Positions 30,657-41,110 are shown, counted from the first letter of the stretch. The stretch is DNA of 64,000 nt from Merluccius polli (GCA_030340625.1 JAOPHQ010000584.1:232123-296122); one strand, 5' to 3'. A program made the numbers and translations. The notes: a model not told the origin generated them from the letters alone.

Positions 30657-31107
30657 TCACCTGTGAATTTGCAGCCTCTCTTTCAGCTTCTCCTCCTCTA
30701 TCTCCTCCAGCCTCTCCATCTGCTCCAGCCTCTCCTTCTCTACCTCCTCCTGCTTCTCTTCCTTCATCTGCTCCAGCCTCTCCTTCTCTACCTCCTCCTG
30801 CTTCTCTTCCTTCATCTGCTCCAGCCTCTCCTTCTCTACCTCCTCCTGCTTCTCTTCCTTCATCTGCTTCAGCCTCTCCTTCTCTACCTCCTCCTGCTTC
30901 TCTTTCTTCATCTGCTTCAGCCTCTCCTTCTCCACCTCCTCCTGCTTCTCTTCCTTCATCTGCTCCAGCCTCTCCTTCTCTACCTCCTCCTGCTTCTCTT
31001 CCTTCATCTGCTCCAGCCTCTCCTTCTCTACCTCCTCCTGCCTCTCTTCCTCTAACTTCTCTGGCCTCTCCTCCTCCATCTCCTCCAGCCTCTCTGCTGT
31101 CTGTCAC
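30657..31107 (-). CDS. Coiled-coil repeat frame upstream of the hAT transposase
   Basis: On the minus strand about seven tandem 48-bp units each encode a 16-residue block of the type EKERLEQMKEEKQEEV, predicted to be a long charged helix. At its 3' end, near 30659, CAG is followed by GTGAGA, a good splice donor. It could therefore be an N-terminal exon joined to the TTF-finger frame at 30493. This is inference: the array could also be a non-coding minisatellite that happens to be open in three frames. Confidence 0.4.
30700..31060. repeat. 48-bp tandem repeat array
   Basis: Head-to-tail units of ctccagcctctccttctcta-type text with period 48, about seven copies, with few differences between units. 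Confidence 0.92.
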
Positions 31108-31812
31108 CTTACAAAAATATGTTGATGCATGACATGAACAGATACATTAGGGATACAATGATCATAGAGCTTGATGGTACAGTTTCTGCCTGAGCAAAAA
31201 GGCTTTTACTAAATATTAATATTACTTAATATTAATTAATTATATCTTATAATTGTAAAATCACATGATCATCTAGTGAGGTTTTATTGTATTTCCACCA
31301 CAAAATGTTGTTCATTTTTATTTTCAAACCGTTGCTCACTTCTACACAAATACATGAAACTAAAAAATAATTTAAAAAAAGTGTATCTTTTTGGCATTAA
31401 ATATTCTCTTTTATTCAATATTGTTGAGCCTCTATACACCCTTGAAGTCACTTACAGTTTGACTCCTAAAGAAGTCTCTTATATCCCGTTTTCTTTTCTT
31501 TGACATCCTTCAAATCCTACAGCACACACGCACGCAAACAGACACAAACACAATGTAAATCACACCACTGATATTAAAATCCATCTAGCTAACGTGTCCC
31601 AGGAACAACAAATGCCGAACATGTTGACAACTTACACTCGCAGTTGCAATGCCTCTCATCCGGTCGCTAGCAGCTAGCATGTAGGCTAGCTTTTACAAGC
31701 AGAAGTTAGCATGAAACCGGCAGCCAATCAGGGAGCGATATTTAGGTTAGAGGCGGGACTTCTAGCAGAGACCGACATTTAACCCTTTGTGTGCCATAAT
31801 CATTGACTAAAC

Positions 31813-32016
31813 CAGGCCTGGGGAATCTGTTCCACAAAGGGCCGGTGTGGCTGCAGGTTTTTGTTCAAACCAACCAAGAGCACACAGTTTGACCAATCAG
31901 CTCTCTGAAGACTGAGATCAGTTGATTAAATGAGTCAAGTCTGGTGTGCTGCTGCTTGGTTTGAACAAAAACCTGCAGCCACACCGGCCCTTTGTGGAAC
32001 AGATTCCCCAGGCCTG
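31813..32016. mobile_element. Small hAT MITE (204 bp)
   Basis: The ends are CAGGCCTGGGGAATC and its reverse complement. The terminal inverted repeats are identical for about 62 bp and separated by about 80 bp. Perfect 8-bp duplications GACTAAAC lie at 31805-31812 and 32017-32024. Confidence 0.92.
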
Positions 32017-32230
32017 GACTAAACATTACGGGCAGCGGTTGTATTGATAGTGACTACACAGTAGCAGCTGGATATTGGTAGGGACGTGTCATTAGTGTCC
32101 CTACCCAATTCTACGCCCTTGTATAAAGCGCACCGGACTATAAGGCGCATTAAGCGAAACAAAACAGTCAGATAAGTCAGTCAGTCAAACTTTATTAAAC
32201 ACGTTCACAATAACTCTCAACATTGTTCAA

Positions 32231-32412
32231 ATGTTAATGAGCGCATTCACAATAACTCCCAACCTTGTTCAGTTGTAACACGTAAAAAAAACAGTCTGAT
32301 ATCGCTAAATCAAACGTTAGCGTATTCACAATAACTCCCAACCTTGTTCAGTTGTAACACGTAAAAAAAAAACACAGTCTGATATCGCTAAATCAAACGT
32401 TAGCGTATTCAG
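32231..32412. repeat. Two-copy tandem block
   Basis: A unit of about 90 bp (gcgtattcacaataactccc ... ctaaatcaaacgtta) occurs twice in a row, with small differences in an A run. It lies in the right part of the TA-flanked element. Confidence 0.85.
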
Positions 32413-32950
32413 TTTGAAGTCCGCGTCGTAAGCGTGTCTCTTGACAGGTGCCATTTTGGGGTCTTTATACACACACACTATAATATTATGGTGAAGCACG
32501 TGTATTACTCCGTGACGCTCCTGACTACGGTAGCCATAACAACCAGAATTAATCCATATATAAGGTGCTCCGGATTATAAGGCGCACTGTCGTTTTTTGA
32601 GAAAATTAAAGGCTTTTAAGTGCGTCTTATAGTGTGGAAAATACGGTACTTCAAATTTGAAGAAGCATTTGGAGTCGCAGCACGGTACAGTGAAACTTAA
32701 AGAGAAAGTCCCACCAGGTGGTGCTGGTGCAAAACAGAGAGCTACGACTAATTCAGGAGGTCCCCCACCCAAACAACAAAAGTTGAGGCGGCGGGGGGTG
32801 TTGTCGGCAGCTGCTGAATGTAACTAATAAAGTAACTTGTAATCTAACTTAGTTACTTTTAAAATCAAGTAATCAGTAAAGTAACTAAGTTACTTTTTAC
32901 AGGAGTAATCAGTAATCCAATTACATTTTCAAGGTAACTGTGGCATCCAG

Positions 32951-33597
32951 GGCATTTCATGGTTTCAGTCAATAATACAATCTCTGAATTCTCTGAAGTA
33001 AAGTTTTGTAAAGTCTTGGCCCTATGCTCTTCTGTATCTATATGCTTCCCCTTGGTGATATCATCTGCAAACAGATGATTGATTATTGTAATGTTTTGTT
33101 TTCTGGTCTTCCTAATTGTGCCACTAGAGGTCTTCAACTTCAGAATGCTGCCGCCAGAATCTTGACAAAAACTAGAAAGCACCGATTCTGGCCTCTCTTC
33201 ATTGGCTTCCAGTGCAAGCTCGAGCTGATTTTGTTCCTTCTTTTAACCTATAAGGCCTTGCATGGACTTGCACCTCATTTATCTGAGCTAATTTAAAAAA
33301 AAAAAATCAGTTTGTTTCAGAGCATTCTCTTACCGTGTCCCTCATCTCTGGAATGGCCTCCCACTACATGTTAAAGAAGCACCCTCAGTAGACACTTTTA
33401 AATCCAGATTGAAAACCCACCTCTTTGCATTATACTATAGCCTACAATAAAAGATCACCTTTGAAACATCCTTATTGTAACTGTTTTATTGTTGTATCTT
33501 AATTTTTGTCCTGTATATTCTTTTAAATGTAAAGTGTATCGGGACCATCCTGCATGGTAATTTTACACTTTAAATAAAATTGATTGATTGAAAGTTC
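32951..33597 (+). pseudogene. L2-like LINE copy C, end of RT, C terminus and 3' end
   Basis: It resumes with GIS-WFQSI (after the palm), has a degenerate FCIYMLPLGDII, and jumps by an internal deletion to IDYCNVLFSGLP. LQLQNAAARILTKTRK, LLTYKALHGLAP and LKTHLFALYYS near 33410 follow, with stops between. The 3' UTR ends with TAAATAAAATTGATTGATTG near 33590. This closes the copy that began at about 19270. Confidence 0.85.
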
Positions 33598-34602
33598 CTG
33601 TGTCAAAAATCTTGGTGTCTAGTTCGACCCCATGCTTTCTTATATAGTTGAGTTTTTTTTATACAATCCACAACTTTTGGCTCACCAATTGACCTCCCCC
33701 CTACTGGGCCACCCTCCCAACCACTACAACCACTGGCCTCAAGCTCAACTCTACTACACAGCTCCCCCCTCTTTCTCTCTCTCCTCCTGATTCTTTCTCC
33801 ATCTACCTTTTTTTCACTCTGGTGGGTGGTGGGTGGTTGTTTCTGTAATGGTGCTATTCTGTCCCCATATGCTCCCCACCACCTCTTCTTCCTGATCTTC
33901 CTCCTCTTCATCCTGCCCCCCTCTTCTTCTCTGGTGGCTAGAGCAGACATGTTGCACTGGGAGACGGTTGGAGATGGTTGGAAGCAGATTTCTTTTGGAG
34001 TCAAAGGGGAGGGGGGGGGGCGATGGAGGTATGAAGAAATGAAAAAGAAGAGGGGGAAAAAGGCGATAGAGATCTCTGCAGATCTAGAACCCACTGCTGG
34101 AATCCCCTGATTTGAAACCCACACCGCTCTGAATCTAACACTGGGAACATGCTTTGAGTTCGCTTGTTGTTCTGCAGCTCGCCTGCTTCTATCAAATAAC
34201 CGTTTAGCAATTCACGTAGTAAATCCATTCCATTGAGGCTGTGTGGAAGATCCTCCAGTGCAGACACATGGGTGCGTCCCGATGATGAAATACAGTATTC
34301 CAGGGAGCCGCTGCTATCTGCCTGCTGTGAGGAATTGAGTCTCTGACCTTTTCCGGCACACTCTGTCACACTCTATGCAGAGACAGGATGATGCAGTCCT
34401 ACTACTACAGGATGATGTAGCCCTTCCTCCTCTGGAGTCCCATGGATGCTTAATTCAAATGACAGTTTGTCCATGGCACATCACTACATGGCACCCAGGA
34501 GTTATGTTCACAGTTTATGGTTTTTAATTGCGCAACCATGTGCTTGAAAACTTTCACAGGGCTACACACACACACCCACCTTCACAAAAACAATTTGTGA
34601 AA
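33598..34602. other. Unassigned; one minus-strand frame of possible interest
   Basis: The first 45 bp resemble another L2 fragment (VKNLGV-stop-FDPMLSY). CT-rich sequence follows. From 34369 to 34110 on the minus strand a frame is open with unbiased composition (SGSLEYCISSSGRTHVSALE, then LNGMDLLRELLNGYL). I do not recognise it. It has no clear start, splice sites or relatives known to me, so I do not call it a gene. Confidence 0.25.
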
Positions 34603-34812
34603 TAAATAGAATAGAATAGAATACAACTTTATTGAAATTCATATTGTTACAGCAGCAACAGATACAACAAGACAAAAAAGGTAACAGTATTACTGTTTCT
34701 GTGCAACGTCAGCAATAAATAGCTACAAATAAATAAATAAGATAAAAGCCTATGTGTTATTAAAGTGCAACGTCCGTGCTAGGACCTGTGTGTGCACGTG
34801 ATTCCATTCCTT

Positions 34813-35878
34813 TCAGGCGCTGTTGAACAGTCTGATGGCTGTGGGAAGAAAAGAGCGCCTGAACCTCTCTGTACTGCACCTGGGGAGAATAAGTCTCTGG
34901 CTGAATGTACTCCCCCTCGACCACAGCTCCTCATAGAGGGGGTGGGAGGGGTTTTGTAAGATGCTGTCGATCTTGTCCCTTATCCTCCTCTCCGTCACTG
35001 CCTCCAAACTGTCCAGTTTGTGACCCACCACACTACTGGCCTTCCTCACCAGCCTGTTGATCCTGTTCCGCTCTCCCTCCTTGATGCCTTTTTTGCACAC
35101 CACAGCAAAAAACAATGTGCTGGCCACCATAGATTGGTAAAAGGTGGCCAACAGTTTGCTGCACACATTGAAGGACCTGAGCCTCCATAGGAAATACATA
35201 CGGCTCTGCCCCTTCCTGTACACAGCATCCGTGTTGTCCTTCCAGTCCAGCCTGTTATTGATGTGGACCCCCCAGGGACTTATAGGAGTGCACTATCTCC
35301 ACCTCCTCCCCCTGGATGGTAATGGGGATTGGGGGCCTCCTGCTCCTCCAGAAGTCCATCACCAGCTCTTTGATTTTTGTGATGTTGAGCTTGAGATGGT
35401 TCTCCTCCGACCAGCGGACAAAGCTCTCCACCACACCTCTGTACTCCTCCTCATCGTCCTCGCTGATACAGCCGACAATAGAGTAGTCGTCCGAGAATTT
35501 CTGGAGGTGACACTTGCTGGTGTTTTTGTAGTCTGAGGTGTAGATGGTGAAGAGGACCGGTGACAACACTGTTCCCTGCTGTGCACCAGTGCTTCCTGTC
35601 ACCACATCAGACAGTGTTGACTGCAGTCTGACGTATTGTGGCCTGCTGGATAGGTAGTCTGTGATCCAGGCCACCATGTCATGGTCCACCTGCATGGCAT
35701 GGAGCTTCTCTGCAAGCAGGGAGGGCTGGATGGTGTCAAATGCACTGGAGAAGTCGAAGAACATCACTCTCACTGAGCTCCCAGACCCCTCCAGGTGTGA
35801 GGCAGCCCTATGCAACAGGAAAATGATGGCGTTGTCCACACCAACTTTGGCCCGGTATGCAAACTGCAGAGGGTCCAT
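34813..35878 (-). pseudogene. Reverse transcriptase and C terminus of the Rex1-like LINE
   Basis: The frame 35878-35255 has DPLQFAYRAKVGVDNAI, VMFFDFSSAFDTIQPS, GAQQGTVLSPVLFTIYTSD and the catalytic F-S-D-D (KFSDDYSIVG near 35485), followed by HLKLNITKIKELVMDF. A frameshift near 35255 leads to 35223-34813 with RMYFLWRLRSFNVCSK and the conserved tail FRRSFLPTAIRLFNS. The usual palm glycine-proline pair reads Q-Q (GAQQGT), a likely damaging change. Confidence 0.85.
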
Positions 35879-36755
35879 TTAACTGCTCACCTGGGGCCAC
35901 AGCTGCTGTAGAACCAGTCTCTCAAAGACTTTCATGATATATGAGGTCAGTGCCACTGGCCTATAGTCATTGAGAGTCCTGGGATATTTCACCTTTGGCA
36001 CTGGGATAATGCAGGAGGTCTTCCACAGCTGGGGAACCCTCCTCAGTTCCAAAGAGAGGCGGAACATGCAGTGGAACACCTCAGCCAGCTGTCCTGCACA
36101 TGCCCTGAGCAGTCTGGGGTGGATGTGGTCTGGGCCCATTGCCTTCTTGGCTCTGAGCTTGGATAGCTCCCGTCTCACCTGGCTCGATGTAAAAAGTGGC
36201 CTGGGGGAGTGGGGTGGGTGGGGTCATCAAGATGTTAGTGTGGGAGGGGACTATGTCACCTCCTGCCCTGTCTCCTGCAGCAGTTACGTTGGGGCATGGA
36301 AAAGGAACAGGAGGGGGAAGAAGTGTGCAGTAGCCGCCCAGGTGAAGGTGTGGGTAGGGGGGTTGTGGCTTGGGCTGAGTTGGGCTCAGCGCACCCCTCG
36401 TGGTGTGGGCTGAGTCAAACCGGTTGAAGTGCTGGTTGAGTTCATTGGCAAAATCGTGGCTCCCCTCTCCAGCTGGACCAGATGAATTTAGCCCTGTTAT
36501 CTCCTTCATCCCCCTCCACACCTCTTTGGCATTTCTCTGCTGAAGCTTGCTCTCCAGCCTCCCTTTGTAGCTGTTCTTGGCCCTTCTCAGCTCTCTCTTC
36601 AGCTCCTTCTGGACTGCCCTCACCTCCTCCCTGTCTCCAGACATGAATGCCATTTTTTTCCTGTTCAGGAGGAACTTGATGTCCTTGTTAATCCAGGGCT
36701 TGTTGTTCGGGAAACACCTGATCATTCTCGTGGAAACAACATTGTCCAGGAACAA
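35879..36755 (-). pseudogene. Linker and first RT motifs of the Rex1-like LINE
   Basis: The frame 36755-36081 holds NKPWINKDIKFLLNRKK, the charged linker, and WRGMKEITGLNSSG. The frame 36178-35879 holds KAMGPDHIHPRLLRACAGQL, WKTSCIIPVPKV and NDYRPVALTSYIMKVFERL. The two overlap by a frameshift near 36170. Endonuclease sequence is absent. Confidence 0.8.
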
Positions 36756-36762
36756 ATCCCAG

Positions 36763-36820
36763 TAGCTCTACAACAGTAAAAAGAAGGTAGAAACTACCTT
36801 ATTTTACTGTTGTAGAGCTA
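36763..36820. repeat. 58-nt near-perfect hairpin
   Basis: Arms 36763-36781 and 36802-36820 are exact reverse complements (19 bp). After one mismatch, 36784-36790 pairs with 36794-36800 around an AAA loop. It begins exactly where the Rex1-like LINE loses homology. Confidence 0.85.
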
Positions 36821-38749
36821 GGGATACACTTCTAAACGATTTTACTGTTATATCCATTAGGAACATTTTGAAACATGAGACGTAATCGGGTTATTTACGC
36901 TTTAGTTAGGCTATTGTTGAGGGCGGGGTACTTTGTAATTCACCTATTATGTAGAAATATTAACCAAACGATGGCTCTATAGAGAGGAGTGCTGTTGCCC
37001 GATCGTCTCCTCAGCAGGTAGGCCTGCCGCTACATCTACCGGTGATTGCGTCTTTAGTTCCCCGTGTCAGATCGCTGTAATTGGGAGCATGAATATCTGT
37101 TGAATATCCAATATCTTTAAGACAATAAGCTAGGCACATAAATTATTTGATTTTTTATAATTGAATGACTATTTTAGAATGTTAAAATCATGACCCAACT
37201 ATAGTCGACACAAAGCTGTCACAAGGGGATGCGCCTACAGTTATATTTCAAACAAAACTTTTAGGCTATTTATTAGACCAAAGTAAACATAGGCCTATTG
37301 AAATATCCCGATGTTCTGGTATGTTCACAGTCAAAGCCTATCAAGTGTTAACATATTTAGATGATATACCATGTTGGTTGTTGAGCTGTGATAAGAAATC
37401 TTCTAAGCAATGCAAAGTTTACATTCCACTTTTTTGTCATCCTTTTAAACACAATGCTGCCACACAGATTTCTTCTTTGACATTAGTTTGAAGCCACCAG
37501 TAACTGTTCAGTAAATTAGGCCTTGCAGTCTCCAGGTGGGCAAGTTCAAAGTTGTGAAAATGGGGGTGTTTTGACTTCCTGTCTTAAAGTATTATATTCT
37601 AAAACATACGATTATTAAAACAGAAACACATTTGTTGAGTAAAATATATTTAGATATTATATTTATTCATAATCAATGTTCAATTTCAATTTAAAACACA
37701 ATATAGCAAAAACTCAAACTCACTCAAAAATAAAATAAATCAGGCATATGTACCTCCCAAGTCCTACCCCCGAAAATAATGCTTTTCTTCTTATGAAATT
37801 AATGCCAGCGATTGTCCGACCAATGAGAATTTCGTTGGACAAATATCGACCAAACAATCCGTAGATATATAAACGTAGATGCCGCATCCGGGCTTGTGAG
37901 ATGCTTCTCTGTCTCCGCCATCTTGCTCATCTGTGCTACTTTTGGATGTTCATCACTCAAAGAAGTGTTTTTGTACTGCCACTATTAGGCCTGTCAGAAT
38001 CTTTATATATATTGCAAAGATTTTCCTAAATAGCAGCACCAGTTGGTGCCAGGGAAAATATTTGCAGTGTTGATTTTACATGTTGGTGAATGTTTCATTT
38101 TTCTAACATCATCCAACTCACAGGACTATGTAAACAGCTAGATTAAAATAAATGATAATAGAAATCAGTGTTTAAAAAAAAAACATGACCAACAAGAAAA
38201 TAATAAGCATACCTAGAATGGCTTATTAGAAGTGTTTACCTTCACTAACATTTTAAAGAGCAAGTTTTCCTTTTGCAGGGCCTTCAAAAGTTTAACAAAT
38301 AATAACCAGAAGAATATAATAAAAATAATATATCCATACTGAAGCTAACTCTAGATTGTTTACTCCCATTGACCTAAAGCACTTGCTTCCTTACTCTTTA
38401 AAACTTCTGTGGTGTTGAGTTCTTTGTTCATTTCATTTTCTTTGACGTGTTCAAAAAACATCTGCTTGCTGTTCTTTTTGGTACCTTTATCCAGTTCATT
38501 ACTTGAAAAATGTTGGACACTTCATATTGGAGGTAAGTTTGGGTAATGTATTAAGATTTGTAATAAGCAATGTCATTACTACATTATGGTATCTCTGGTT
38601 GAGTATTTGCATGCAATATTTTTTGGTACTTACTACAGTTCTCGGCAGGGTTCAATTTTCTCTGTCTATTTTCATGTATGTTCTAGTTCAAATCATATAA
38701 TATTTACTTTAAAATTGTTGAACATCATACTATTTACATACTGAAATTG

Positions 38750-38751
<2 letters not shown>
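36821..38751. other. No gene seen
   Basis: AT-rich, no long open frame. A TATA-like stretch (gatatataaacg near 37865) precedes a GC-richer block (atgccgcatccgggc), which could be a promoter remnant, but nothing downstream supports a gene. Confidence 0.45.

Positions 38752-38818
<67 letters not shown>
38752..38818. repeat. (TA)n microsatellite
   Basis: About 33 uninterrupted TA dinucleotides. Confidence 0.97.
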
Positions 38819-38819
<1 letters not shown>

Positions 38820-38821
38820 TT

Positions 38822-38985
38822 ACCCCAACACGAGGAGTTTCCCCCAGCCCCAACAGCCCAACATGAGGAGTCTCCCCCAGCCCCAACAACCCAACATGAG
38901 GAGTCTCCCCCAGCCCCAACAACCCAACAGGAGGAGTCTCCCCCAGCCCCAACAGCCCAACAAGTGGAGTCTCCCCCAGCCCCAC
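38822..38985. repeat. 36-bp minisatellite
   Basis: Four and a half units of gaggagtctcccccagcccc-type text, period 36, in frame with the Pro-rich ORF1-like sequence. Confidence 0.92.
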
Positions 38986-39185
38986 CAGGGCCCAGTATTT
39001 CAAAACTTGTAATCCGGATCAGGATAATCCGGATAATGAAATCCTCCTTTTCTCAGTCCTGGATCAAGGTGATCCTGCTGACTTTATCCGAGTATTTCAA
39101 AACACCGCCAGGGTGGATCACCGTGATCCCGATCTGGGCGGAGACGGATTTCCAAATCTCGTGACGTCGCCTCCGGATCGAAACA

Positions 39186-39243
39186 TGGCGAACTACCTCA
39201 CGAAAGGAGCAGCTGGGAGCGCGACTTCCACGTCAAAAATGTA
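39186..39243 (+). CDS. Possible first exon of the GGGCCC element protein
   Basis: ATG at about 39186 (MANYLTKGAAGSATSTSKM) is followed at 39242-39247 by GTAAGT, a consensus splice donor. It lies about 200 bp from the element's left end, where a first exon would be expected. Protein function unknown. Confidence 0.35.
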
Positions 39244-39417
39244 AGTTTACCATTGTCTAATGTGTAGCGGTTTTAAGACCATACGAATTCCAACCAACAT
39301 GTCATGCAAGCCAACTTCTTGAATCGTCCCCTAATTAAAACCAGGCCGCAGCGATCCCTAATTGAGCCGCGGCCGCGCTAACGGGAGCTAATTTGGTTCC
39401 ATTGACTTGTGTGTTAA

Positions 39418-39974
39418 AGGTCTCATTACGCGAGAAACAGTTTAATACTTGTTTTTGTTGAAATACTATAGGTCTCACCGAGTTGCATGTGCGTGCTGCG
39501 CGTGAAAACGTTCTTCTACCCCCATTGCCTGTATTTGGCAATGAAAGAACAGAGAAAAAAACACTGAGAAAAATCAGCGGATGAGAAAAGCCCCACGGAT
39601 TGACGTCAGTCTGTGAATTAGTATTCATGGCCTCGCCTCCGCTACCGCCCACCGAAAGTCAGGAAGTAGCAGGGCAGTCGCGATTCTCGACTCGTCTCGC
39701 ACTAGTTGAATATGGAGCGGAAAAATCCTCACTGCGCACTGGAGGTAGCGTCACAGTGCTGTTAGCCAACCAGAGGCGAGTTCATTAGCATGTCATGCAT
39801 ATTCATGATGAGAGGCGAAATCGTGTCGTTCGCCCCCCCCCACCTCCCCCACCAAACTAAAACAGCATGAAACAGGCGCGGCAGAGCATTTTTTTAACCA
39901 AAACCGGTACTGAGGGTATTTATTAACACTAGAAACCACCGCAAAATTAATGAAAAAACGATGAGATGAGACCT
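39418..39974. mobile_element. TTAA-flanked MITE (557 bp)
   Basis: The ends are AGGTCTCAT and its reverse complement, next to TTAA at 39414-39417 and 39975-39978. TTAA targets are used by piggyBac and Kolobok transposons; which one cannot be told. No protein. Confidence 0.8.
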
Positions 39975-40843
39975 TTAAGCAGCTAGCGGGCTAGCGAGGA
40001 AGCGGCTTTGTTGATGAATTTTGCGGTCTATTGTTTAACTTAAAAGGGAATTAATTGGACGTACATCATACCGTAACTTTTTAAACTAATGCCAACCTGT
40101 TCAGAGTTTATTAGCATTACGTCATTGGCAACACAGCAGACTTAGGCTACATGTGTACAGACTGCTGCAGTACTTTGGAAACGTAACGTTACACAGTACG
40201 AGTATTAACTATACGGTTCATTCAGATGTGTCAGGATGTTATAGTAATGCTGGTGGTGATATCAAGCTTTTGTGTATGTAAACAAAGATATACTCATACA
40301 CCTTCTCTTTCTTCTACTTTCAGAGTCCACTCACAGCCATGGACCACTCGGCTATTATAGACAACCGTATGAGTGCTGGAAATCCTTGGAAATGCTGTAA
40401 TTGTATTGATACGTTCAAGGTTTTCAAGTTATTGGATTCTGAATGAAGTGCTTGAAACTGCTTGAAATTGTAATTGCATTAATTTCATGGTATATAGCTT
40501 GGTCAGTGACACAATTGGAAACAGTTTTTCATCCTAATTTGTCTCCCTTATATAGAAGGCTCTCACTAAACATAATTATAGTCATTTATAGCAAAATAGC
40601 ATCTGATTTGATTAAGTAAAATAATCAGTTTGTACACAAACACTGAAATACATTGCTGCAGGTTTTAAAATCACATTCAAGCCATTTCCAAACATTTTAA
40701 AAGTGCATTTTTAAGCTTCTGACTGAAGTCAAATTTGTCTTAATTTAATCAGAAGCATGAAAATATACCTTGAAAATCATTGAAAAGTGCTTCAATGTGC
40801 AGCATGATATAAACTGTGACACTGAAAAAATGCACACATCTGA

Positions 40844-41110
40844 ATGTGTGTTCCTCACACCTGTGGAGGCTCAGAGGGTGAACCTTCAACCAGCACCAGC
40901 ATTGCTCCACCCGATCCACCACAAGAGGTTCGTGGGCCAGAGTGTCGGAGACGGAGGAGGCATGCCGGTGATGAGGATGCTTATCAAAAGCTCCTCAAAA
41001 TGGAGACCGAGAGGGCAGTCAAACAAATTGTACAGGCCAATGAACAAATAAAGCTGATGCAAAGAAACAGAACTGAAAATAAAGCTGTTAGAAAAACAGC
41101 TCACTTCTGA
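40844..41110 (+). CDS. Possible C-terminal exon of the GGGCCC element protein
   Basis: About 88 codons. A low-complexity Ser/Thr/Pro start leads to RRRRRHAGDEDAYQKLLKM and then a helical, charged stretch (ETERAVKQIVQANEQIKLMQ) ending in TAA or TGA near 41110. The C-terminal coiled coil is like those of Myb/SANT-type accessory proteins of Harbinger transposons. This match is by layout only. Confidence 0.35.
   Translation: MCVPHTCGGSEGEPSTSTSIAPPDPPQEVRGPECRRRRRHAGDEDAYQKLLKMETERAVKQIVQANEQIKLMQRNRTENKAVRKTAHF

Larger units (their letters stand above)
27590..32121 (-). mobile_element. Autonomous-type hAT transposon (4.5 kb) with TTF finger and hATC domain
   Basis: The terminal repeats read CAAGGGAGTAGGTTTG (left) and, reverse-complemented, CAAGGGCGTAGAATTG (right). 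A perfect 8-bp duplication TATAAAGC lies on each side (27582-27589 and 32122-32129). On the minus strand it encodes a TTF-finger, DUF4371-like and hATC transposase (30493 to 27998), preceded by a repeat-rich coiled-coil frame. It contains a solo LTR (29180-29575) and a small MITE (31813-32016). Confidence 0.9.
27502..32646. mobile_element. TA-flanked CCGTATTTTCC element, itself split by a hAT
   Basis: The ends are CCGTATTTTCCGCACTATA and, reverse-complemented, CCGTATTTTCCACACTATA, with TA on both sides (27500-27501 and 32647-32648). Copies of the motif attataaggcgcac recur within both ends. Without the hAT at 27590-32121 it is about 605 bp, and no protein is encoded. Its right part holds a directly repeated block (32231-32412). 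TA duplication suggests Tc1/mariner-type mobilisation. Confidence 0.85.
27345..32827 (+). pseudogene. BED zinc-finger protein of the hAT element, split by a 5.1-kb insert
   Basis: Starting at ATG 27345, the text reads FTRWKYSHYFDFVSMKDD and VWCTLCAGDKVLSS, up to 27501. It resumes at 32649 with SNLKKHLESQHG and ends in a Lys/Arg-rich tail at the TAA of 32825. Together the two parts hold the C-x2-C ... H-x4-H pattern of a BED finger (Cys pair near 27451-27462, His pair near 32664-32679), the DNA-binding domain of ZBED-type hAT transposases. No catalytic domain or hATC dimerisation region follows: the element is a BED-only derivative. The insertion at a TA between the cysteine and histidine pairs disables it. 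Confidence 0.8.
27055..32950 (+). mobile_element. BED-finger hAT element, expanded by nested insertions
   Basis: The left end is CAGTGATGCCAGTAACGCG. The right end, reverse-complemented, is a near match (CTGGATGCCACAGTTACC). Both ends are rich in GTAACGCGTTAC and AAGTAATC motifs, typical of one fish hAT family. Without the insert at 27502-32646 the element is only about 0.75 kb. It lies in the RT of L2-like copy C. No clean 8-bp duplication is left, and some L2 sequence next to the right end is missing. Confidence 0.75.
34603..36765 (-). mobile_element. Rex1-like LINE, 5'-truncated and frameshifted
   Basis: A minus-strand LINE with a 3' tail of ATTCT-type repeats at 34603-34622. It carries the end of the endonuclease-RT linker, the whole RT and the C terminus. 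The 5' end is cut at about 36765, where a hairpin sequence begins. The protein type (FFDFSSAFDTIQ, GTVLSPVLFTIYTSD, QKFSDDYSIVG) matches the Rex1/Babar group as I know it, within the CR1-L2-Rex1 range. Confidence 0.75.

Noticed and set aside
30615..31055. Leu-rich frame on the plus strand
   Set aside because: Antisense of the 48-bp repeat array, with extreme composition; the minus-strand helical frame is the more plausible one.
37860..37960. TATA-like promoter with a GC-rich start
   Set aside because: No open frame, splice site or homology downstream; an AT-rich background makes such a match easy.
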